Origin: Lachnospiraceae bacterium UBA3282
GTDB taxonomy: Bacteria; Bacillota; Clostridia; Lachnospirales; Lachnospiraceae
Assembly (NCBI GenBank): GCA_002361735.1
Contig: DETS01000121.1
Location: 1 to 64,000 of the forward strand
DNA: 64,000 nucleotides
Reading direction: 5' to 3'
Under the pieces are notes generated by a model. That model was given only the letters and a program-made list of their open reading frames with translations, did no database searches and was not told the DNA's origin. Made by a program: the position numbers and the translations under genes. Every line of letters begins with the position of its first letter. Position 1 is the first letter of the stretch. Of this stretch, positions 44,658 through 52,051 are shown piece after piece.

Positions 44658-45653
44658 CTATACCTCGTAAGTAATATATCCGTCAGCCGAATGGGTGATA
44701 ATAATATTGGGATTTTTACTGCAAGCCGGTGGAGAAACTGCTTCCCTATTTGATATCTTATCTTTGTCCATTGCATTGAAAGTTATTCTCAACAGGCATT
44801 TTTCTGTTTCCCGATCGAGATAATCATATTTCAGATTCATAGCAACGGCTACACTCATCTGAGAAAATCCGGGATTTTGTCTGCTATGATAATAGGCAAA
44901 CTGATTGAGGCTTTCATTTAGATCATCATTCAGATTTTTCCCTGCAGCGGAAGGTGCCAAAATAAACGGATTCAAGCAGTAGGAGAGGACATATACAGTC
45001 TGATCATTCTTTACCGTTCGCTTGCACGATCGTATTAGCGGCGGACCGAAACATGTTTTTGACAAAGTAAGGACATATTCTTTCGGAGATTCCGCATCGG
45101 GAAAGGAAACGGTCACAGACACAATCTCAACATGCTGTACGTCAATCTCATTGGTTAAGGACAAATCTGCCGAAAAATGCAGCCACCAGGGAAACGACTG
45201 TTTCTGTGCCTCCAGCGCGCCGGCATACTGCCAGCTTTCTAACCCCGTCCACGAACCGCCGTTTTCCTCGCGGAAATTTTCCAAGTATGCACAATAAAAC
45301 CGTGCATTTTTCACTCTCAGCGAAGGACGATGATATCTTGCTTCCAATTTATGCAGTTTCTGTGTCTGCAGCAGAGCCAGAATACCGCACATAAGTCCGG
45401 GCACTGCACTAATCAAACCGCCGATCAGCGTTGCGGTTGCTGAAAACCACACCTCGCCGCCGTAATAATTTTCTTGTCCAATGAAGTTCTTGATAACAAA
45501 ACGTTGGTAGCAATCATGGTATTTGTCCATGTTCAGTAAAAACAGGCTTCCCAAGATTGGTGTGGCAATTGATATCGCTACAATTGCAACGTATAATACT
45601 TTTCTTTTACATGATAGTTTCTTACGGCCCCGTTTTCGTTTTAGCCCAGCCAT
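44658..45653 (-). CDS. Two-TM membrane protein with cytoplasmic domain; first gene of the PRTase-like operon
   Basis: 331 residues. A basic N-terminus (KRKRGRKKLSCKRK), TM1 at about 20-41, a short external loop with YHDCYQRF, TM2 at about 69-95, then LLQTQKLHKLEARYHRPSLRV leading into a 230-residue cytoplasmic beta-rich domain. A TM pair followed by a QxxK-E-x-RP juxtamembrane segment is reminiscent of membrane components of prokaryotic immune operons, but no named family was recognised. Ribosome site GAGG; tandem promoters upstream. Confidence 0.75.
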   Translation of the reverse strand: MAGLKRKRGRKKLSCKRKVLYVAIVAISIATPILGSLFLLNMDKYHDCYQRFVIKNFIGQENYYGGEVWFSATATLIGGLISAVPGLMCGILALLQTQKLHKLEARYHRPSLRVKNARFYCAYLENFREENGGSWTGLESWQYAGALEAQKQSFPWWLHFSADLSLTNEIDVQHVEIVSVTVSFPDAESPKEYVLTLSKTCFGPPLIRSCKRTVKNDQTVYVLSYCLNPFILAPSAAGKNLNDDLNESLNQFAYYHSRQNPGFSQMSVAVAMNLKYDYLDRETEKCLLRITFNAMDKDKISNREAVSPPACSKNPNIIITHSADGYITYEV

Positions 45654-45734
45654 TTTATCCTCAGTCTATTCTATTCCGGACACATTGATTGGTGTCTTTT
45701 AAGCTGTTATCAAGATATGGGCCCCTCTAAGCGC

Positions 45735-45763
45735 ATTATACTACATCTTGTGGTTTGATGCAA
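45735..45763 (-). promoter_or_regulatory. Downstream promoter (P2) of the PRTase-like operon
   Basis: TTGCAT (45758-45763), 17 bp, TATAAT (45735-45740) on the minus strand, about 80 bp before the first ATG. Confidence 0.75.
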
Positions 45764-45781
45764 GGAAAAGTTTACATAATT

Positions 45782-45795
45782 GGGTTACGTAACCC
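45782..45795. promoter_or_regulatory. Palindromic operator candidate
   Basis: A perfect 14-bp palindrome GGGTTACGTAACCC between the two promoters: about +15 to +28 relative to P1 and about 18 bp upstream of the P2 -35. Confidence 0.6.
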
Positions 45796-45815
45796 GACAA
45801 AAAGGAGCATCTTAT

Positions 45816-45844
45816 ATTATATACGAAAAAGTCCTTCAATGCAA
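45816..45844 (-). promoter_or_regulatory. Upstream promoter (P1) of the PRTase-like operon
   Basis: TTGCAT (45839-45844), 17 bp, TATAAT (45816-45821), with the same hexamers and spacing as P2, 81 bp away. It lies just after the manC stop. Confidence 0.75.
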
Positions 45845-45868
45845 ATACTACATATTGCCTTCTCTGCT

Positions 45869-47209
45869 CTACATCTGGTGTTTTGCCTTCCTATCAGGTA
45901 TGAGATGAAGTTTCTTCTTATCCCCCACGCTGATATCCTGCCCAATCTGCACTTCGATCACCTGCAGCGCTGTGTCCGCAATGATGGTGTGCGGCGTTCC
46001 CGCCTTCATTTCGATCACGTCTCCCGCCCGCACTTTCTGTTCTGCGCCGTCAATGACGGTGCGCCCTTCACCATCGATCACGGTCCAGACTTCGTCGCGT
46101 CTCTCGTGGCTGTGATAATTCATCTGATGTCCGGCATTGAGAGTGACCTTGATGGTCATGCTGCCTTCCTCAATGTCGATGACGCGGAAGCTTCCCCATG
46201 ACTTTTCCGCAAACATGATCTGCTGGTCGATTGCGTCCACAAAGGGTTTGATGTAGCTGGACTGCGCTTTGTCGGAAACGAGGATACCCTCGGGGCTTGC
46301 CGAGACCACCGCATCCTTTAAGCCCATGCAGAGGACAGGCACATCCAGTTCGTTTATTACGTGTACATTTTCGCAGGTTTCGTTCAGGATCGCTTTGCCG
46401 ATGGATTCGCTTTCCATCGCCTCCGTCAGGGTATTCCATGTGCCCAGATCTTTCCACATCCCGCCGAAACGCATGACTTCGATGTGGGGTTCATGCTCCG
46501 CTACCGCATAGTCGAAGCTTATTTTTGTAAGGCTTTCATATTTATGGTAAAGGTCGTGATAATCCGTAAAGTCGATGAGGTCGTGCGCCCTTTTCAGCAT
46601 ATAGCCGAGACGGAACGCGAACACGCCGCCGTTCCAGAGCGCACCTTTTGCAAGATAGGTCTTTGCCGTCTCCTCGTCGGGTTTTTCTTTAAACATGGAA
46701 ACACGGCTGAAATCTTCTTTATTTTCGGGAATGATGTAACCGTACTTTGCGCTGGGATAAGTGGGTTCAATGCCCATGAGCACAAGGTTTGCCGCACCGT
46801 CCGCAGCCCGCTCGCCGAGTTTTTTCAAGGCTCCGAAATAATCCTGCTCCACATAAGGATCCACAGGGCAGACCACCACAGCATCCTGTTCCGAAACGCC
46901 CTGCACGTCGCGCAGGTAGGCGGCGGCAAGCGCGATTGCCGGGAAGGTATCGCGTCTGCAGGGTTCCACGGAAATGCCCACGTCCATCCCCAATTGATTA
47001 TGGATCGCGGAAACCTGAGATTTGGAGGTGGCAATGGTGACCGTGGCATTTGGATCCTGGCAGCGGATCTGTCTGTAGACCCGCTGCACCATGGATTCAA
47101 AGTCCCCTGTTTCCGTTTTGAATATTTTAATAAACTGTTTGGATCGTGTGTCGTTGGAAAGAGGCCACAGGCGCTTGCCCGAGCCGCCGGATAGAAGGAC
47201 AATATTCAT
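45869..47209 (-). CDS. manC: Mannose-1-phosphate guanylyltransferase / mannose-6-phosphate isomerase type II
   Basis: 446 residues. The N-terminal nucleotidyltransferase has LSGGSGKRLWPLSND and RSKQF (GTP binding), VVCPVDPYVE and FKEKPD. The C-terminal cupin has YHSHERRDEVWTVIDGEG, the type II isomerase metal site. It makes GDP-mannose for surface polysaccharide or glycosylation. Length normal for the bifunctional form. No glycosyltransferase genes adjoin it here. The integrase gene starts upstream on the same strand. Confidence 0.93.
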   Translation of the reverse strand: MNIVLLSGGSGKRLWPLSNDTRSKQFIKIFKTETGDFESMVQRVYRQIRCQDPNATVTIATSKSQVSAIHNQLGMDVGISVEPCRRDTFPAIALAAAYLRDVQGVSEQDAVVVCPVDPYVEQDYFGALKKLGERAADGAANLVLMGIEPTYPSAKYGYIIPENKEDFSRVSMFKEKPDEETAKTYLAKGALWNGGVFAFRLGYMLKRAHDLIDFTDYHDLYHKYESLTKISFDYAVAEHEPHIEVMRFGGMWKDLGTWNTLTEAMESESIGKAILNETCENVHVINELDVPVLCMGLKDAVVSASPEGILVSDKAQSSYIKPFVDAIDQQIMFAEKSWGSFRVIDIEEGSMTIKVTLNAGHQMNYHSHERRDEVWTVIDGEGRTVIDGAEQKVRAGDVIEMKAGTPHTIIADTALQVIEVQIGQDISVGDKKKLHLIPDRKAKHQM

Positions 47210-47261
47210 AGTCGCGATTTCCTTTTCTTTTTATTATCACGACAATTATAGCATGACCGCA

Positions 47262-48317
47262 CTATTGCTTCAACGGCAATATCCCCGCCTGAATCTTGTT
47301 GATCTCAGTGCGGAGCTCGTCGATGGTGCGGTGCCCGTAGACGGAGCGTTCCACGTCGTTTCCGAGGCTGTGCCCCATGAGCATATGCTTGGAAAGGTCG
47401 TCCACGCGGTAGCGGTCGCAGAGCCAGGAAAAGGTATGACGGCAGTCGTGGGGCGTGTGTTTCTTTCCTGAATTTGTATATTGCATATTGAGGTGTTTTA
47501 AGAGCGGATAAAACCTTCTTTTGCGAAAACCGTCGCCGCTGAATTCCCGGGGATCAAATTCCTCCGCAAAGGGAATGATGGCGTGGTGAAAGGGGACGAT
47601 GCGGTTTTTCCCGGAACGGGTTTTGATGCCGCCTTTAAAATACTGTTCTTCCAGATTGACCTCCAACGTTTCGTAAGCGGTGATGCGAAAACCGCTGTAG
47701 ATCATCATCAGCACGACGCGGGCATCCGGGTTATCCTTGTAAAGCCAGAGTTTATTAAGTTCTTCCTGCGTAAAAGGCTCTCCTTTTTCAATGTCGTTCT
47801 CCTGATTGATATTGACATACTGCGCATAATTCTTTTCCACGATATCATTTTCCATCGCGTATTTGTACATCTGCGAGTATAGTTTTTTAATGTTGGAAAG
47901 ACTGGAATAACCGAGGGTGCATTCATCAAGAGCTCTTTGCATGTGGGATTTTCGGACGGCTGAGAAGACCATATCGTGAAGTTCCGGAACATTTTTGAAG
48001 GCGCTGGAATAGTCGATGCGGCTGCGATGAGATAATTTCTTTTTGCTCTCCTCGAATTTTGCCCGGTAAAAGGCGTGGTAAATATCAGAAAAGGTGGGAG
48101 CGGGCGAGATGCCGTAAAGACGATTTCGATTGAAGGCGCAAAGCGCATTGTAGGCGGAAAACCAACTGTCATAGTAGCCGATTGCCCGCGTGGGGCGGAT
48201 ATTGAGTTTCTCGTCTTCGATCTTGGTGCTGGGGAAAGCCGCATAGGGCTTTCGGCGGTTGCCCTTTAGCTTCTTAATGCAGCCAAAGCCGTTAGGTAGT
48301 TTCATGTTTCTTCTCAT
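47262..48317 (-). CDS. Tyrosine-type site-specific recombinase (integrase)
   Basis: 351 residues. An N-terminal SAM-like arm/core-binding region (about 75-180) and a catalytic domain with the expected residues: Arg in YSGFRITAYETL, Lys in TRSGKNRI, HxxR in HTPHDCRHTF, His in LMGHSLG and nucleophile Tyr in VYGHRTI. It appears intact. No excisionase, relaxase or tRNA gene adjoins it, and no att repeat was recognised. It may be the remaining recombinase of an island covering part of 29.7-48.3 kb. Confidence 0.9.
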   Translation of the reverse strand: MRRNMKLPNGFGCIKKLKGNRRKPYAAFPSTKIEDEKLNIRPTRAIGYYDSWFSAYNALCAFNRNRLYGISPAPTFSDIYHAFYRAKFEESKKKLSHRSRIDYSSAFKNVPELHDMVFSAVRKSHMQRALDECTLGYSSLSNIKKLYSQMYKYAMENDIVEKNYAQYVNINQENDIEKGEPFTQEELNKLWLYKDNPDARVVLMMIYSGFRITAYETLEVNLEEQYFKGGIKTRSGKNRIVPFHHAIIPFAEEFDPREFSGDGFRKRRFYPLLKHLNMQYTNSGKKHTPHDCRHTFSWLCDRYRVDDLSKHMLMGHSLGNDVERSVYGHRTIDELRTEINKIQAGILPLKQ

Positions 48318-48494
48318 TTGTAAGTTCTCCTTTCTGTAATGAAGATTAGTTAATGAATGGTAAAATATTTACCATTTTGCACCTCGCTTATTTTACTATC
48401 GTAGAAAATGGGTTGCAAACGGAAGAAAACGAAAAAGAACAAAAGTTCGATTTTTGGTATGTACATTTGGCGCGATATTTGATATGATGATTCC

Positions 48495-49787
48495 ATGAGA
48501 CAAAAAATCATTTATGACATCCGAATTTTCATAGCAGCAATCCTACTACTGGCGGCGGGATTCCCGTGCGAGGCGTCTTCTCCTGTGTCATCGGCGATTC
48601 ACGCGGTCGCGATTTCTCCGGGTTCGGCCGAGGTCGCGAAAAATTCGACCGTTACATTCACGGCTTCCGTGACGGGGGAGAATGACTACAGCAGCGAAGT
48701 GGTATGGAGCATCAGCGGACAAACCAGCCAGAGCACTTTTATTGACAGCAAAGGTGTGCTGAACGTAGCGGCGGACGAGGGGGCAGCCAGCATTATGGTA
48801 AAGGCGGTCTCCAGACAGGACAGCGCTTATTCCGCGACGGCACTCGCGACGATCAAAAACGCTTCCTATCGGGTCAATATTTCCGTAAATGACGGTAACG
48901 GCGGCACGGCTACCGAAGGGAAGACGGTGAATGCCGGGGAGAAAATGACGATAAAGGCGACGCCGAAGGATGGCTGGCGCTTTGTGGAATGGCGGGAAAA
49001 CGATAAGAGTATCAGTAAGGATCAGGAGTATACTCTGGAAAATATCACCGGGGACAGGAATCTGACGGCGGTCTTTGAGAAGGAGCCGCCGAAGATTTAC
49101 AATGTCGCGGCCGCCGTGGCAACAGGCGGCGGGATTATTACGCCTACCGGAACCAATCCCGTTCCCGAGGGCTCGTGGATCGGTTATGCGATCACGCCGG
49201 ACAGGGGATACCGCGTGCGCATGGTCTATGTAGACGGGGAGGCAATCGGTGCGGCTACCTCCTACAATTTCACCGATGTACGAGAGAATCACACCATTTC
49301 GGCGGAGTTTGAGCCGGACCCTGCGCAGACGCAGACCAACCGGAATCAGACGCAGGTTGACGATCCCGAAAAACCCGCCGCGAATCAAACAGAGCAGGGA
49401 AAAGACAATAAGCCCGATCAGGAGAAAACAGATACCGAAAAACCGGAGCAGAAACCGTCCGAAAAGACGGAGAAAACGCCCGACAGAGACGAGCAGGACG
49501 CTAACGCGCAAAAGGCGAAAAAGGAAAAAGACGCGGCTGCAAAAGCGGAGCGCGAGCAGATGGAACGGGAACGGATGGAACAGGAGAAAGAGGACGAAAT
49601 CAGGGCACAGCGCATAGAACTGGAAAAGGAAAAGGCGGCAAGGGAGAAGGCTGAGATCGAAAAAGCGGACGCGGAGCAAAAGGCGGTAAAGGAGCGGCAA
49701 AGGCGGATCGTTTTGGGTATCGTAGCGGCGGTGATCGCGGCGTGCGCAGTGGGGGTATTTCTGGTGGTAAAAAAGAGGGGAGAATAA
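48495..49787 (+). CDS. Membrane-anchored Ig-like surface protein with charged stalk
   Basis: 430 residues: signal peptide (about 10-29), a Big_2-like domain (about 35-120), two 'bacterial repeat' modules (about 125-198 and 200-275; each with G-x-x-V or F-x-x-W and a final AVFE/AEFE), a Lys/Glu/Asp-rich 100-residue stalk, and a C-terminal TM helix (about 405-425) followed by VKKRGE. The extracellular part should face outward on the stalk. The Big_2-like domain resembles the C-terminus of the giant protein. No clear Shine-Dalgarno; a TATGAT at 48483-48488 only 6 bp before ATG suggests possible leaderless expression. uvrB starts 4 bp after its stop. Confidence 0.85.
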   Translation: MRQKIIYDIRIFIAAILLLAAGFPCEASSPVSSAIHAVAISPGSAEVAKNSTVTFTASVTGENDYSSEVVWSISGQTSQSTFIDSKGVLNVAADEGAASIMVKAVSRQDSAYSATALATIKNASYRVNISVNDGNGGTATEGKTVNAGEKMTIKATPKDGWRFVEWRENDKSISKDQEYTLENITGDRNLTAVFEKEPPKIYNVAAAVATGGGIITPTGTNPVPEGSWIGYAITPDRGYRVRMVYVDGEAIGAATSYNFTDVRENHTISAEFEPDPAQTQTNRNQTQVDDPEKPAANQTEQGKDNKPDQEKTDTEKPEQKPSEKTEKTPDRDEQDANAQKAKKEKDAAAKAEREQMERERMEQEKEDEIRAQRIELEKEKAAREKAEIEKADAEQKAVKERQRRIVLGIVAAVIAACAVGVFLVVKKRGE

Positions 49788-49791
49788 TCAT

Positions 49792-51780
49792 ATGGACCAC
49801 TTTAAGCTAGTATCGGAATACGCGCCCACCGGTGACCAGCCCGCGGCGATCGAAGCATTGGTAGAGGGCTTTCGTAAAGGGAATCAATTTCAGACGCTTC
49901 TGGGCGTGACGGGATCGGGTAAGACTTTTACGATGGCGAATATCATTCAGGCGCTCAATAAGCCGACTCTGGTAATCGCTCACAATAAGACGCTGGCGGG
50001 GCAGCTCTACGGCGAATTTAAAGAGTTTTTTCCGGAGAATGCGGTAGAGTATTTCGTATCTTATTATGATTATTATCAGCCGGAGGCATATGTGCCTTCC
50101 ACGGATACCTATATTGCAAAGGATTCTGCGATCAACGATGAGATCGACAAGCTGCGGCTTTCCGCCACGGCTTCTTTGACGGAGCGGCGGGATGTGGTGG
50201 TGATTGCCAGCGTATCCTGTATTTATGGATTGGGCAGTCCCGAAGAGTATATGGGCATGAGTATGTCCCTGCGTCCGGGCATGACAAAAGACAGGGACGA
50301 AGTGATACGCGGTCTGATCGAGATGCAGTATAACAGAAACGATATGGATCTGGATCGCTGCTGTTTTCGGGTGCGGGGCGATGTCTTGGAAATCTATCCG
50401 GCGCAGGGCGGCGATTTTCTGATCCGCGTAGAATTTTTCGGAGATGAGATCGAGAGGATCGCAGAGACGGACCCGCTGACGGGGCAGGTGCACGCGACGC
50501 TGGAGCATGTGATGATCTTTCCGGCTTCCCACTATGTGGTGGCGAAAGAAAAAATCATGAAAGCCTGCGATCTGATCGAGGAGGAGCTCGACGAGCGAAT
50601 CCGCTATTTTAAGGGAGAGGACAGGCTCTTAGAGGCGCAGCGCATCTCCGAGCGGACGAATTTTGACGTAGAGATGTTAAAGGAAACGGGTTTCTGCTCC
50701 GGCATTGAAAACTATTCGAGACATTTGAACGGAATGGCGGAGGGCGAGCCGCCCTTTACACTGCTCGATTATTTTACGGACGATTTCCTCATCATCATTG
50801 ACGAGTCCCATATGACGATCCCACAGATACGCGGGATGTTCGCGGGAGACCGTTCGCGTAAGAATACACTGGTGGATTACGGGTTCCGTCTGCCCTCGGC
50901 GCTCGACAACAGACCGCTTTGTTTTGAGGAGTTTGAGGGGCATATCGATCAGATGCTCTTTGTGTCGGCAACGCCCTCGGATTATGAGGCGGCGCACGAA
51001 CTGTTCCGCACGGAGCAGATCATCCGTCCTACGGGGCTTTTGGATCCCGAGGTGAGTGTGCGCCCTGTGGAAGGGCAGATCGACGACCTGATCTCGGAGA
51101 TCAATCAGGTGACGGCGGATAAAGGAAAAGTTTTGGTGACGACGCTTACCAAGCGGATGGCGGAGGATCTGACTTCCTATATGAATGAAGTGGGTGTGCG
51201 CGTGAAATATCTGCACTCCGATATCGATACGCTGGAGCGTGCGCAGATTATTCGCGATATGCGTCTGGATGTGTTCGATGTGTTGGTAGGAATCAACCTT
51301 TTGCGCGAAGGATTGGACATCCCGGAGATTCAGCTGGTGGCGATACTGGATGCCGATAAAGAAGGCTTCCTGCGTTCTTCTACGTCCCTGATCCAGACCA
51401 TCGGGCGGGCGGCCAGGAACGCCAAGGGGCGGGTCATTATGTACGCGGACAATATGACGGATTCCATGAATGTTGCCATCACGGAAACAAACCGCCGTCG
51501 TGGGATTCAGCAGGAATATAATGAGGAGCACGGTATCACGCCTACTTCGATCCAGAAGGCGGTGCGCGACCTCATCAGCATCTCGAAGACCATCGCCAAG
51601 GAGGAGCAGCGTTTCGAGAAGGATCCCGAATCCATGAGCAGGGCGGAACTGGAGAAGCTTATTAAGGATGTGGAGAAGCAGATGAAGCGCGCGGCGGCGG
51701 ATCTGAATTTCGAGGCAGCGGCGGAGCTGCGGGATCGGATGGTGGAGCTGAAAACAAGGTTGCGGGATTTTGATAAGTAG
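49792..51780 (+). CDS. uvrB: Excinuclease ABC subunit B
   Basis: 662 residues; the damage-verifying helicase-like subunit of nucleotide excision repair. Walker A GVTGSGKTFT (about 39-48), the beta-hairpin region YYDYYQPEAYVPSTDTYI, DESH box (IIDESHMT), motif VI QTIGRAARN, and the C-terminal UVR domain (residues about 620-655, EKQMKRAAADLNFEAAAELRD shown in part) that contacts UvrC. Normal length. GAGGGGAGA site, 4 bp after the surface protein gene. Confidence 0.98.
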   Translation: MDHFKLVSEYAPTGDQPAAIEALVEGFRKGNQFQTLLGVTGSGKTFTMANIIQALNKPTLVIAHNKTLAGQLYGEFKEFFPENAVEYFVSYYDYYQPEAYVPSTDTYIAKDSAINDEIDKLRLSATASLTERRDVVVIASVSCIYGLGSPEEYMGMSMSLRPGMTKDRDEVIRGLIEMQYNRNDMDLDRCCFRVRGDVLEIYPAQGGDFLIRVEFFGDEIERIAETDPLTGQVHATLEHVMIFPASHYVVAKEKIMKACDLIEEELDERIRYFKGEDRLLEAQRISERTNFDVEMLKETGFCSGIENYSRHLNGMAEGEPPFTLLDYFTDDFLIIIDESHMTIPQIRGMFAGDRSRKNTLVDYGFRLPSALDNRPLCFEEFEGHIDQMLFVSATPSDYEAAHELFRTEQIIRPTGLLDPEVSVRPVEGQIDDLISEINQVTADKGKVLVTTLTKRMAEDLTSYMNEVGVRVKYLHSDIDTLERAQIIRDMRLDVFDVLVGINLLREGLDIPEIQLVAILDADKEGFLRSSTSLIQTIGRAARNAKGRVIMYADNMTDSMNVAITETNRRRGIQQEYNEEHGITPTSIQKAVRDLISISKTIAKEEQRFEKDPESMSRAELEKLIKDVEKQMKRAAADLNFEAAAELRDRMVELKTRLRDFDK

Positions 51781-51814
51781 GTGGAAATAGATGTGGAAAT
51801 GATAGATGTGGAAC

Positions 51815-51915
51815 GATAGATTATGTAAGTGATCTGTGGTCCTTCGCAAAACTCGGGCAGTTCCTGCCCTCAAACAGTTGCTCTGGGACCAGCAGATTCC
51901 CTTACATAATCTATC
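51815..51915. repeat. Hairpin element, family C, copy 1
   Basis: The outer arms GATAGATTATGTAAG (51815-51829) and CTTACATAATCTATC (51901-51915) pair perfectly, extended by GATCTG/CAGATT and GGTCC/GGACC. The loop has GGGCAG/CTGCCC and unpaired CGCAAAACTCG and CTCAAACAGTTGCTCT, both nearly repeated in the element at 62441-62584. Just before it (51781-51815) the short unit GTGGAA..ATAGAT is repeated three times. Confidence 0.75.
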
Positions 51916-52051
51916 ATATACAAAGACTAAGGCGACAGAAGATACATTTATTGGTCTGTGTCATATATCGAAATGAGGAAGGCAGAAGATTTGGTTTTCA
52001 TGCAGGAATAAAAATAGAAAAACAGAAAGAGAAGATGAGAGGTATTACGCT

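Noticed and set aside
48588..49700. Minus-strand open frame of 370 codons opposite the Ig-like protein
   Set aside because: Leu/Arg/Phe-rich composition is the mirror of the charged coding strand; no ribosome site or domain.
50677..51873. Long minus-strand open frame (398 codons) opposite uvrB
   Set aside because: It mirrors the high-GC third-position bias of uvrB, has no recognisable domain and is a shadow of a certain gene.
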